From the NCBI GenBank assembly GCA_049424465.1, contig JBMSSR010000125.1:1-8593 (forward strand): a stretch of DNA of 8,593 nt, in the 5' to 3' direction. This document shows, piece by piece, positions 1-6,133 of this stretch. The DNA comes from UBA668 sp049424465 (lineage in GTDB: Bacteria; Actinomycetota; Acidimicrobiia; Acidimicrobiales; Ilumatobacteraceae). The position numbers and the translations under genes were made by a program. Each line of letters begins with the position of its first letter. The stretch's first letter is position 1. The notes below the pieces were generated by a model. That model had not been told where the DNA came from. It worked only from the letters and a program-made list of their open reading frames with translations, and searched no databases.

Positions 1-137
1 CTGAGAACGTCCGTCGCGTGGCCGAGGCATCCAAGCTCATGCTGGAGGCGGGGCTCATCGTGCTCGTGGCGCTGGTGTCGCCGTTCCGCGCCGATCGGCG
101 TGCGGCGCGCGAGATCTTCGGCGAGGGTGACTTCCGC
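1..137 (+). pseudogene. cysC: APS kinase (CysC) internal fragment, truncated at a rearrangement joint
   Basis: APS kinase phosphorylates adenylylsulfate to PAPS with ATP in sulfate assimilation. The frame starting at base 3 reads ENVRRVAEASKLM, then AGLIVLVALVSPFRADR, then AREIFGEGDF. This matches the middle of CysC (ENIRR.xEVAKLM, the hydrophobic strand, SPFRxxR, GEGxF) residue for residue in the conserved positions. The upstream P-loop part lies outside the window. Homology stops abruptly after GEGDF at base 134, where the family continues with a FxEVFVDTPLxxCExRDPKG block that is absent here. The frame stays open to a TGA at 606-608, but codons after ~137 are only the antisense of the GH13 gene and are not CysC. 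It could derive from a CysNC fusion. Truncation is certain from the sequence; whether it is biological or an assembly joint is not. Confidence 0.8.
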
Positions 138-138
138 G
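134..138. other. Joint between cysC and GH13 fragments
   Basis: CysC homology on the plus strand ends with the Phe codon at 132-134. GH13 homology on the minus strand ends with the Pro codon at 140-138. At most three bases (135-137) are unassigned, so two unrelated conserved genes are fused within a few bases, tail to tail. No transposase, direct repeat or inverted repeat is visible at the joint. Confidence 0.75.
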
Positions 139-590
139 GGCGGCAGGCCGCCGTCGGGGCCGCGACCGTCGCGGAAGATGTATCGCTCGCGCTCGGGCGA
201 CCCGGGTCCGGCTGCCAGCGCTGCCTGGAACCACGGATGGAGGTGGCTGGTGTGGTTGGGCACCACGTCGACGATGGTGCGGATACCGACCGCGTGCAGT
301 TCGGCGATGAGTTGCTGTGCCTCGTCGACGGTGCCGAACAACGGGTCGATCTCTTCGTAGGTGACGACGTCGTAGCCGGCGTCGAACATCGGCGAGCGAT
401 ACCACGGGTTGACCCAGATGGCATCGATGCCGAGCGAGACGAGGTGAGGGATCCGGCTGCGGATGCCGGCGATGTCACCGATGCCGTCACCATTCCCGTC
501 GGCGAAGCTGCGCGGATAGATCTGGTAGATGACGGCGCTGCGCCACCAGTCGTTGCCGGCGAGGTGCGCGTTGCGCAGGGCTGTGCTCAT
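138..590 (-). CDS. GH13 alpha-glucosidase, N-terminal part only (3' end lost at joint)
   Basis: This is a glycoside hydrolase family 13 enzyme of the oligo-1,6-glucosidase/alpha-glucosidase (AglA-like) type, a cytoplasmic enzyme that hydrolyses short alpha-glucosides. The ATG at 590-588 gives a normal N-terminus: WWRSAVIYQIYPRSF (residues ~15-29), GDGIGDIAGI (35-43), IDAIWVNPWYRSPM (55-68), GYDV (72-75), IDPLFGT (81-87) and GH13 conserved region I, DVVPNH (108-113). RERYIFRDGRGPDGGLPP ends at 151. The family next shows N(N/D)W then FGGxAW; here the frame instead runs into antisense of a CysC fragment, open but meaningless to base 1. The nucleophile Asp, acid Glu and most of the TIM barrel are therefore missing. 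It starts 31 bases after the LacI stop, on the same strand, with only a weak GAGA upstream, so it is likely the second gene of a repressor-glucosidase operon. Substrate is inferred, not shown. Confidence 0.85.
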
Positions 591-621
591 CGTGGTCTCG
601 ATTCGTGAGCCGAGCGGCTCG

Positions 622-1650
622 TCATCTCGGTGGGCGGGTGGTGGTACGGGCAACGAGCTCGAGGTCCATCTGCTCGTCGAAGTGCGCGCGCTGTGACGGC
701 ACGGAGGCGACCGTGGCACCGGGCGTGCCGATCGCCGACACCACGAGGTCGGCGGCACGGGCACCGGACCGCTCGAGCGGCTGGCGCACGGTGGTGAGGC
801 CCATCGGCGCGGCGAGGTCGATGTCGTCGTACCCGACGACCGACAGGTCGTCGGGGACCCGCAGCCCCCGCTGACCGGCCGCCTCGAGCACGCCGATGGC
901 CTGTACGTCGGACGAGGCGACGATCGCGGTCGGTGGCTCGTCGAGCGAGAGCAGGTCGAGTCCCATCTGCTTGGCGGCCTGGCGGAGGTGGGCGCCGTGG
1001 CGGACGTAGCGCGGGTCGGGGTCGACTCCAGCCGCGACCAGGGCGTCGCGGTAGCCGTCCTCTCGGCGCGCACTCGACACGAAGCCGAACGGGTTGTCGC
1101 CCGGCTCGCCGACGAACCCGATCCGGCGGTGGCCGAGGTCGAGCAGGTGCTGGGTGGCCATGCGGCCGCCCTCACGATCGTCGATCGACACGCTCGAGAG
1201 CCCGTCGACCGACGAGTCGAGCAGCACGGTGGGCAGGCCGCTGCGGCGCAGGCGCGACACGTCATCGGCGTCGAGCGGTAGCGAGACCACGACCAGGCCG
1301 TCGAGGTGCGACGACCGCGGCAGTTCGCCGAGGACCTCGCGGGCCTGGGCGGGCGAGACGACGTTGTACAGCACCATGTGCAGCCCGTTGGCCTGCAGCC
1401 GCGGTACCAAGCCGGCGAATCGCTGCTGCACCGACGGGGCATCGAAGAACGCGACCAGCACACCCACCAGACCGTCCGACGCACCGTTGCGGGCCTTGCG
1501 CCGGCTGGGCCGCTCGTAGCCGAGTTCGTCGGCGGCGGCGGTCACCCGGGCCCGCATGGCGTCGCTGACGTTGGCGCTGCCACTGAGCACGCGCGAGACC
1601 GTCCCGATGCCCACGCCTGCCCGGCTGGCGATCTCGGCGAGTGTGGCCAT
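622..1650 (-). CDS. LacI-family transcriptional repressor
   Basis: This is a 342-residue LacI/GalR regulator, normal for the family. The helix-turn-helix is at residues ~2-25 (ATLAEIASRAGVGIGTVSRV), and the hinge region ends around ELGYERPSRR (42-51). The periplasmic-binding-protein-like effector domain follows, starting at GLVGVLVAFFD (~60-70). It contains DGLVVVSLPL, the conserved GHRRIGFVG strand, and the C-terminal PDDLSVVGYDDIDLA and TTVRQP motifs. The ATG at 1650-1648 was chosen because LacI proteins begin M-A-T-[IL]-x-[ED]-[VI]-A, and because a TATGTT box ends seven bases before it; an ATG four codons earlier (1662) and longer upstream extensions lack family support. It lies directly upstream of a GH13 alpha-glucosidase, which suggests control of alpha-glucoside use with a sugar as inducer. 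The ligand is inference. Two palindromes upstream suggest autoregulation. Confidence 0.93.
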   Translation of the reverse strand: MATLAEIASRAGVGIGTVSRVLSGSANVSDAMRARVTAAADELGYERPSRRKARNGASDGLVGVLVAFFDAPSVQQRFAGLVPRLQANGLHMVLYNVVSPAQAREVLGELPRSSHLDGLVVVSLPLDADDVSRLRRSGLPTVLLDSSVDGLSSVSIDDREGGRMATQHLLDLGHRRIGFVGEPGDNPFGFVSSARREDGYRDALVAAGVDPDPRYVRHGAHLRQAAKQMGLDLLSLDEPPTAIVASSDVQAIGVLEAAGQRGLRVPDDLSVVGYDDIDLAAPMGLTTVRQPLERSGARAADLVVSAIGTPGATVASVPSQRAHFDEQMDLELVARTTTRPPR

Positions 1651-1657
1651 GACTGGA

Positions 1658-1663
1658 AACATA
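1658..1663 (-). promoter_or_regulatory. Probable -10 box of the LacI/GH13 operon
   Basis: TATGTT on the minus strand fits TAnnnT and ends seven bases before the repressor ATG. No Shine-Dalgarno lies in between, so the transcript may begin at or next to the start codon. The two palindromes lie immediately upstream of this box. Confidence 0.5.
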
Positions 1664-1665
1664 GC

Positions 1666-1686
1666 GGAACGTTCCACAACGCGTTG
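1666..1686. promoter_or_regulatory. Twin palindromes, probable LacI-family operators
   Basis: GGAACGTTCC (1666-1675) and CAACGCGTTG (1677-1686) are both perfect 10-bp palindromes separated by one base. Both have the central CG and A/T-flanked form usual for LacI-family operators. A further half-site-like ACGTTCCA lies at 1691-1698. They sit 2-3 bases upstream of the TATGTT box of the repressor gene, where bound protein would block RNA polymerase. They lie about 100 bases upstream of the sulfatase -10 box, so an effect on that gene is less certain. That this repressor binds them is inference from position. Confidence 0.6.
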
Positions 1687-1787
1687 CCTCACGTTCCATG
1701 GGCGACCACACCCGAGCCGGCGTCGACGACAGCCCGGGCAGGGTGCCGCTGGCGCGCACGCCCGGCGACCGGACGGGTCCGCTCCCC

Positions 1788-1793
1788 TACGAT
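1788..1793 (+). promoter_or_regulatory. Probable -10 box of the sulfatase gene (leaderless)
   Basis: TACGAT ends eight bases before the ATG at 1802. No Shine-Dalgarno-like purine run precedes the ATG, and no clear -35 is seen. The geometry suits a leaderless mRNA starting at about the A of the ATG. Confidence 0.45.
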
Positions 1794-1801
1794 CGGTGCC
1801 G

Positions 1802-3265
1802 ATGCGACCCAACGTGCTGCTCATCACGCTCGACCAGTTCCGCGGCGACTCGCTGTCCTGTGCCGGCCATCCCGTCGTGCGCACGCCGAACCTCGATCAC
1901 CTCGCCGCCCACGGCACCCGCTTCGCGCGCCACTACTCGCAGGCGGCGCCGTGCGCCCCGGGTCGCGCCGCGCTCTACACCGGCACCTACCAGATGAACA
2001 ACCGGGTGGTCGCCAACGGCACACCGCTCGACCACCGCATCGACAACGTCGCTCGCGTCGGCATCCGCGCTGGCTACCGCCCGGTGGTGTTCGGTTACAC
2101 CGACGTCGGTGCCGACCCGCGGCAGATCACCGATCCGAACGACTGGCGGCTCAGCCACTACGAGGGTGTGCTGCCGGGCTTTGACGAGGTGCTGTGCCTC
2201 GACGAGCGGCACGAACCGTGGCTCGAGTGGCTGCGCGGCCTCGGCTACGACGCGACCGACCCGGACGTGATGCTCGCCACCGAGCACGAGCGCCCAGCCG
2301 AGCACTCGGTCACGACCTTCCTGGCCGACTCGTTCCTCGGGTGGCTCGGCACGCAGCCGACCGACGACGCCGACGACCCGTGGTTCGCCCACGTGTCGTT
2401 CATCAGGCCGCACCCGCCGTACAGCGCCGCCGGTCACTACTCGACCATGTACGACCCTGCCGTGCTGCCCGACCCGCTGCCGATCCCTGCCGACGTGCAC
2501 CCGGTGCACGAGGTACTGCTGTCGGGAACCGGCGCCACGGCACCGACCGATCCCGAGGCGGTGCGCCACCTGCGGGCCCAGTACTGGGGGATGATCACCG
2601 AGGTCGACCATCACCTCGGCCGCATCTGGGAGGTGCTGCGACGCCGTGGCGAGTGGGACAACACCGTCGTCGTCATCACTGCCGATCATGGCGAGCAGCT
2701 GTGCGACCAGGGGCTCATCCAGAAGGCCGGCTACTTCGAGAGCAGCTATCACATCGTCGGCATCGTGCGCGAGCCACGACTGCCGGCCGGGCACGGGCGG
2801 GTCGTCACCGCCTTCACCGAGAACGTCGACATCGTCCCCACCGTGTGCGATGCCATCGGTGCACCCGTGCCATTGCAGTGCGACGGCCTGCCGCTGACGC
2901 CGTTCCTGCGCGGCGAGCAGCCCGAGCACTGGCGCGACGCGGCGCACTACGAGTGGGACTGGCGCGAGTGGTTCATCGCCGCGGGTGGTCACGACTGGCC
3001 ATGGGACCGCCGGCTCGAGCGACAGAACCTGGCCGTGCTGCGCAACGACTCGTACGCCTACGTGCAGTTCGGCAACGGCGACTGGTTGTGCTTCGACCTC
3101 GCCGCCGACCCGGCATGGGGCACACGTGTCGACGACCCCGCAGTGGTGCTGCCGCTCGCGCAGCAGATGCTCGTGTGGCGCCAGCAGTTCCTCGACCGGC
3201 AGTTCACAGGGATGCTGCTGCGCGAGGGTGGCATCGGCCGCTGGCCCGACCCGCTGCCCGCCTGA
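1802..3265 (+). CDS. Formylglycine-dependent sulfatase, phosphonate monoester hydrolase (PMH) type
   Basis: This is a 487-residue enzyme of the alkaline phosphatase superfamily. The start NVLLITLDQFRGD carries metal ligand Asp11. The formylglycine motif C-x-P-x-R is CAPGR at 51-55, so Cys51 would be oxidised to formylglycine by a maturase encoded elsewhere. RPHPP (His204), TADHGEQ (Asp295, His296) and QKAGYF (Lys308) are further active-site elements. Several blocks resemble rhizobial phosphonate monoester hydrolase more than ordinary arylsulfatases: GYT..DPR..DPNDWR near 98-116, YWGMITEVD (261-269), and the C-terminal HYEWDWREW (382-390). Likely substrates are phosphonate or phosphate diesters, or sulfate monoesters, since the group is promiscuous. 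No signal peptide or TM segment is seen, so it is probably cytoplasmic. In-frame starts further upstream run into the operator region and antisense of LacI, so ATG 1802 was chosen. It diverges from the lacI-type gene. Confidence 0.92.
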   Translation: MRPNVLLITLDQFRGDSLSCAGHPVVRTPNLDHLAAHGTRFARHYSQAAPCAPGRAALYTGTYQMNNRVVANGTPLDHRIDNVARVGIRAGYRPVVFGYTDVGADPRQITDPNDWRLSHYEGVLPGFDEVLCLDERHEPWLEWLRGLGYDATDPDVMLATEHERPAEHSVTTFLADSFLGWLGTQPTDDADDPWFAHVSFIRPHPPYSAAGHYSTMYDPAVLPDPLPIPADVHPVHEVLLSGTGATAPTDPEAVRHLRAQYWGMITEVDHHLGRIWEVLRRRGEWDNTVVVITADHGEQLCDQGLIQKAGYFESSYHIVGIVREPRLPAGHGRVVTAFTENVDIVPTVCDAIGAPVPLQCDGLPLTPFLRGEQPEHWRDAAHYEWDWREWFIAAGGHDWPWDRRLERQNLAVLRNDSYAYVQFGNGDWLCFDLAADPAWGTRVDDPAVVLPLAQQMLVWRQQFLDRQFTGMLLREGGIGRWPDPLPA

Positions 3266-3283
3266 CCGCCCGGCGAGCGACGT

Positions 3284-3298
3284 GGCACGCAGCGTGCT
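3284..3298. terminator. Weak hairpin between convergent sulfatase and trmB
   Basis: GCACG-CAG-CGTGC (3285-3297) forms a 5-bp GC-rich stem with a three-base loop, extendable by a G-T pair, in the 39-base gap between two convergent genes. There is no T-run on either side, so it may be a bidirectional terminator of the weak actinobacterial type or chance in GC-rich DNA. Confidence 0.3.
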
Positions 3299-3304
3299 GC
3301 TGCG

Positions 3305-4018
3305 TCACGCCGTGCGGGTGAACCACAGGTCTGCGGCAGTGCGACCCTCGCGCAGGCCCCGCGCCTCGAACCTGGTCACCGGCCGCCAGGCAGGCCGGTC
3401 GATGCGACCACCGACGAGTCGCCCCTCTGCGGCGGCGACGGCGAGCACCTGCTCGGCGTAGTCGGCGACGTCGGTCGCGACGTGCACCACACCGCCGACA
3501 CGCACGCGGTCGACCAGCGCGACCATCACATCGGCGCGCACGAGTCGGCGGTGGCGCTGGCGCTGCTTGGGCCACGGATCGGGGAACCAGATGCGCACGC
3601 CGGCGAGCGACCCGAGCGCAAGGCGCGGCAGCACCTCGAGCACATCGGTGGGAACCACTCGCACGTGCGACCAGTCGTGCAACGCCGCAGCCGCCACCAC
3701 GCGCGCCACACCGGGGGTGTGCACCTCGATGCCCAGCACCGCCTCGTGCGGCCGGGTCACCGCCAGCTCGACGAGCGCCTCGCCACCGCCGAACCCCACG
3801 TCGAGCACCACGTCGGCGTGGTCGGGGAACACTGTCGCGAGGTCGATCGGTCCGCCCGTGACCGACAGCACGAACCGGGCAGCGTCTCGCTCGAAGTCGG
3901 CCGCGCGCTGCGGTGGTAGGCCGCGGCGGCGGGGTCTGAAGGTGCGCGCCGAGCGCATGGGGTCGGGCACCGGGGCCGCCTGCTGCCGCCCGTCTGCCGC
4001 TGGCGTCCCACTCGTCAC
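3305..4018 (-). CDS. trmB: tRNA (guanine-46-N7)-methyltransferase
   Basis: TrmB transfers a methyl group from SAM to N7 of G46 in the tRNA variable loop. Visible marks are the N-terminal basic RTFRPRRRGLPP, the SAM-binding DVGFGGGEAL motif, GIEVHTPGVARV, the family signature WFPDPWPKQRQRHRRLV, ATDVADYAEQVL, and the C-terminal RPVTRFEARGLREGRTAADLWF block, split here for length only. From GTG 4018-4016 the protein has 237 residues; from ATG 3958-3956 it has 217, starting right at the conserved basic segment. Both fit the family. GTG 4018 is preferred slightly because a TAGTAC box ends seven bases upstream, as for other genes here; neither start has a Shine-Dalgarno. It converges on the sulfatase gene and diverges from the EamA transporter. 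Function is very secure; the start is not. Confidence 0.93.
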   Translation of the reverse strand: MTSGTPAADGRQQAAPVPDPMRSARTFRPRRRGLPPQRAADFERDAARFVLSVTGGPIDLATVFPDHADVVLDVGFGGGEALVELAVTRPHEAVLGIEVHTPGVARVVAAAALHDWSHVRVVPTDVLEVLPRLALGSLAGVRIWFPDPWPKQRQRHRRLVRADVMVALVDRVRVGGVVHVATDVADYAEQVLAVAAAEGRLVGGRIDRPAWRPVTRFEARGLREGRTAADLWFTRTA

Positions 4019-4070
4019 ACGGCAAGTACTACCGCCATGACGGGCCCGCACTGCGACCGAACCCGATCGC

Positions 4071-4084
4071 GGTACGTCCGTACC
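4071..4084. promoter_or_regulatory. Inverted repeat in the trmB/EamA divergent promoter region
   Basis: GGTACG-TC-CGTACC is a perfect 6-bp inverted repeat with a two-base spacer. It lies just upstream of the TACAGT -10 box (4087-4092) of the transporter gene, in the -10/-35 spacer zone, so a regulator bound here could act on that promoter. The cognate regulator is not in this window. Confidence 0.45.
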
Positions 4085-4086
4085 GT

Positions 4087-4092
4087 TACAGT
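4087..4092 (+). promoter_or_regulatory. Probable -10 box of the transporter-hydrolase pair
   Basis: TACAGT ends nine bases before the ATG at 4102, with no Shine-Dalgarno in between, the same leaderless-like geometry as other genes in this window. No convincing -35 is seen. Confidence 0.45.
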
Positions 4093-4101
4093 CGCTCGCG
4101 T

Positions 4102-5031
4102 ATGCACGACGCAGCCGCCACCCGTCAGCGGCTTCCCGTGGTGCCGTCACTGCTCGCGGTGTCCGCAGGCGTGGTGTGGGGGTTCGGCACGATCCTGAAG
4201 CGGGTCGCCGACCAGACCGATGCCTTCCAGTACCTCATCTGGCGATCGATCGGCACGATCATCGTCATCGAGGTGCTCAGCGCACGGCGTGGTCGACCCT
4301 TCCCCACCGTGCGCGCCTGGCGCAGTGGTCGGGCGATGATCGCCGCCAACCTCGGCCTGTTCGTCGCCTCTCTTGCGTACGTGTACGCGGTCGACACCAC
4401 CACGCCGGCAAATGCTGCGTTCCTGGGGTCGCTCACGCCGCTCGTGGCGGTGCTGTTCACCCGCTTCCTGGGCGAGCGGCTCTCGCCGTCCACGGTCGTC
4501 GCGCTCGCCGTCGGTGTCGTCGGGTTGTTCGTCACCGTGATGAGCGACCTCGAGGCCGGCAGCCTGATCGGCAACCTGGCTGCGTTCTCCGCGTCGATCG
4601 GCTTCGCCGTCTACACCGTGAGCATCCGTACCGACAGCAGCAAGGACTGGTCGGCCGTACTGCCCGGCTACGGCGCGCTGATGATCGTCGTCTGCACCAT
4701 CGTCACGCTCGCGAAGGGCAACACCCTCGTGCCACCGGCCGATGACATCCTGTATTCGGTCGCCCACGGCGCAGTGTTCATCGTCGGCGGCACCACCATG
4801 TACAACTGGGCGGCCAAGCACGTCCCGGCCGTCCCGATGACCGTCTTCTCGCAGACCGAGACCATTGCCGTGCCGATCCTCGGGTATCTCGTGCTCGGCC
4901 TCGCCCCGAAGCCGCTGACCATGGTGGGCGGCGCGATCATCCTGACGGCGGTCGTGGGCAAGGCCGTCTACGACACCACCGTCGGTCACCGCAGCGACTA
5001 CCTGCCGCCCGGTGACGTGCAGCTCAGCTGA
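4102..5031 (+). CDS. EamA/DMT-superfamily transporter, ten TM segments
   Basis: This 309-residue inner-membrane protein of the drug/metabolite transporter superfamily exports or takes up a small metabolite; the substrate cannot be read from sequence. About ten hydrophobic segments are visible, near residues 14-33, 43-60, 77-96, 105-122, 131-148, 156-174, 185-203, 219-235, 250-267 and 272-290. They form two EamA repeats. Repeat one shows VWGFGTILKR in TM1, ANAAFLGSLTPLVAVL, and the typical FLGERLSP turn (122-129). Repeat two shows VFSQTETIAVPILGYLVLG, with Glu253 in the usual place of the conserved TM9 acid. Both ends are short and hydrophilic, giving the even-TM topology expected of EamA. ATG 4102 gives a proper N-terminus just before TM1. 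The next gene begins 22 bases after the stop and is probably co-transcribed. Confidence 0.93.
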   Translation: MHDAAATRQRLPVVPSLLAVSAGVVWGFGTILKRVADQTDAFQYLIWRSIGTIIVIEVLSARRGRPFPTVRAWRSGRAMIAANLGLFVASLAYVYAVDTTTPANAAFLGSLTPLVAVLFTRFLGERLSPSTVVALAVGVVGLFVTVMSDLEAGSLIGNLAAFSASIGFAVYTVSIRTDSSKDWSAVLPGYGALMIVVCTIVTLAKGNTLVPPADDILYSVAHGAVFIVGGTTMYNWAAKHVPAVPMTVFSQTETIAVPILGYLVLGLAPKPLTMVGGAIILTAVVGKAVYDTTVGHRSDYLPPGDVQLS

Positions 5032-5037
5032 CCCACC

Positions 5038-5045
5038 AGAGAGGG
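5038..5045 (+). promoter_or_regulatory. Shine-Dalgarno of the DLH-family hydrolase
   Basis: AGAGAGGG lies eight bases before the ATG at 5054. This is the best ribosome site in the window and fixes the start. An internal operon gene having a Shine-Dalgarno while first genes lack one fits the leaderless pattern. Confidence 0.65.
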
Positions 5046-5053
5046 CCCACCAC

Positions 5054-5629
5054 ATGGCCGAAGTACTGCTGTTCCATCACGTGTGCGGTGTCACGCCTGG
5101 CATCGTCGAGTTCGCCGAGTCGCTGCGCGCCGCCGGCCACACCGTGCACGTGCCCGACCTGTTCGACGGTCAGCGCTTCGAGTCGATCGACGAGGGTGTC
5201 GCGTTCGTCGAGTCGATCGGTTTCGACGCGATCGTCCAGCGCGGCCTCGACGCCGCGGCGTCGCTGAGCACGCGACTCGTGTACGCCGGCGTCTCGCTCG
5301 GAGTCGTGCCGGCACAGCACCTCGCCCAGACACGCGACGGCGCAGTCGGCGCAGTGCTCATCGCGTCGTGCGTGCCGCACGAGACGTTCAGCCCGGCGTG
5401 GCCGGCGGGTGTGCCGGTGCAGGTGCACGGCATGGACGCCGACCCGTTCTTCTCCGGTGAGGGCGACATCGACGCGGCGCGCGCACTCGTCGCGTCGACG
5501 ACCGACGCATCGCTGTTCGTCTACGAGGGTGACCAGCACCTGTTCGTCGACAGTTCGCTCCCCGACTTCGTTCCCGACGCCGCCGCCCTGGTCACCGACC
5601 GCACCCTCGCCTTACTCGCAGCGCGCTGA
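5054..5629 (+). CDS. Dienelactone hydrolase-family alpha/beta hydrolase with Ser nucleophile
   Basis: This is a 191-residue compact alpha/beta hydrolase, the usual size for small DLH-family proteins. VLLFHHVCGVTPGI (4-17) is the first strand and oxyanion region. AGHTVHVPDLFDG (27-39) is typical of DLH. YAGVSLGVVPAQ (77-88) holds the nucleophile elbow, with Ser81 in the place where classical dienelactone hydrolases have Cys. HGMDADPFF (125-133) supplies the acid (Asp128 or Asp130). EGDQHLFVDSSLP (158-170) supplies His162. The triad is therefore complete as Ser-Asp-His, and an esterase or hydrolase role is likely; the substrate is unknown. No signal peptide is seen, so it is cytoplasmic. It follows the EamA gene by 22 bases with a good Shine-Dalgarno, so a shared metabolite is possible but not shown. 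It converges on the GNAT gene, 31 bases away. Confidence 0.9.
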   Translation: MAEVLLFHHVCGVTPGIVEFAESLRAAGHTVHVPDLFDGQRFESIDEGVAFVESIGFDAIVQRGLDAAASLSTRLVYAGVSLGVVPAQHLAQTRDGAVGAVLIASCVPHETFSPAWPAGVPVQVHGMDADPFFSGEGDIDAARALVASTTDASLFVYEGDQHLFVDSSLPDFVPDAAALVTDRTLALLAAR

Positions 5630-5660
5630 CGGCTCCGCCGAACCGGCACACACCCTCCGA

Positions 5661-6068
5661 CTACTGGAGGGCGAGCAGGCCGGCGTTGGTGGGGGTGAAC
5701 CCGCATGCGTCGAGGTAGAAGCCGCGGTGCTCGTCGTCGAAGTCGACGTGCAACCACTCGCACCCCGCAGCGCGGGCACCCGCAGCAGCCTCGTGCACCA
5801 GCACGCGGCCGATGCCGCGTCGGTGGTCGCCTGGATCCACCATCACGTCCTGGATCCAGGCGTGCACCAGGCCGTCCCAGACCACGTTCACGAAGCCCAC
5901 GAGCCGCTCGGCATCGCGCGCCACGACCCACCCGAGGCTGTGCTGCGCGGTCAGCGCCACCCAGTTCCACTCGTCGGCCGTGAAGACGCGGGTTCCGAAC
6001 GCCGCCGCATGCAGCGCGTTGACCTCCTCGTTCGAGAAGGTTCCCCGCCATTCGTACGCCAGTGTCAT
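5661..6068 (-). CDS. GNAT-family N-acetyltransferase
   Basis: This is a 135-residue single-domain GNAT protein that would transfer acetyl from acetyl-CoA to an amine; the substrate is unknown. LVGFVNVVWDGLVHAWIQDVMVDP (57-79; shown only as the family's beta4 region) leads into the acetyl-CoA pyrophosphate loop HRRGIGRVL (82-90, the R-x-x-G-x-G/A motif). Then comes the helix VHEAAAGARAAGCEWLHV, and FYLDACGF (117-124), the common GNAT C-terminal signature. ATG 6068-6066 begins just before beta1. A TAGCGT box ends seven bases upstream and no Shine-Dalgarno is seen. It ends in TAG, and lies 65 bases downstream of the selenoprotein gene on the same strand, with its own probable promoter. Confidence 0.88.
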   Translation of the reverse strand: MTLAYEWRGTFSNEEVNALHAAAFGTRVFTADEWNWVALTAQHSLGWVVARDAERLVGFVNVVWDGLVHAWIQDVMVDPGDHRRGIGRVLVHEAAAGARAAGCEWLHVDFDDEHRGFYLDACGFTPTNAGLLALQ

Positions 6069-6075
6069 GCGCGTC

Positions 6076-6081
6076 ACGCTA
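6076..6081 (-). promoter_or_regulatory. Probable -10 box of the GNAT gene
   Basis: TAGCGT on the minus strand ends seven bases before ATG 6068. It is a TAnnnT match in the leaderless position; no -35 is recognised. Confidence 0.4.
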
Positions 6082-6133
6082 CGGGAGCGACGAGTCGAGT
6101 GCGGCGGAACGACTGCGCGGCGCGAACGGCCGC

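Noticed and set aside
18..608. A 196-residue plus-strand protein across the CysC-GH13 joint
   Set aside because: Only the first ~40 residues are CysC; the rest is antisense of the strongly conserved GH13 gene, so this is not a real fusion protein.
1556..1801. Longer sulfatase start near 1556
   Set aside because: This part is antisense of the LacI DNA-binding domain and the intergenic operator region; sulfatases begin a few residues before the NVLLIxxD strand, as from 1802.
1651..1884. Longer LacI start upstream of 1650
   Set aside because: The extension would cross the operator palindromes and encode sequence without family likeness; M-A-T-L-A-E-I-A at 1650 is the canonical N-terminus.
1787..2992. 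A 401-residue open frame opposite the sulfatase
   Set aside because: It is an antisense shadow of a well-supported sulfatase; no family motif is visible and such long shadows are common at this GC content.
1..3265. Functional sulfur unit linking cysC and the sulfatase
   Set aside because: cysC is a fragment at a doubtful joint and the sulfatase looks PMH-like; the nearness is not evidence for a shared pathway.
5630..5640. CGGC-TCC-GCCG hairpin between DLH hydrolase and GNAT genes
   Set aside because: The stem is only 4 bp with no T-run; this is expected by chance in such GC-rich DNA.
6117..6133. GCGGC/GCCGC hairpin just after the selenoprotein stop
   Set aside because: The stem is 5 bp with a 7-base loop and no T-run; it is too weak to call a terminator.
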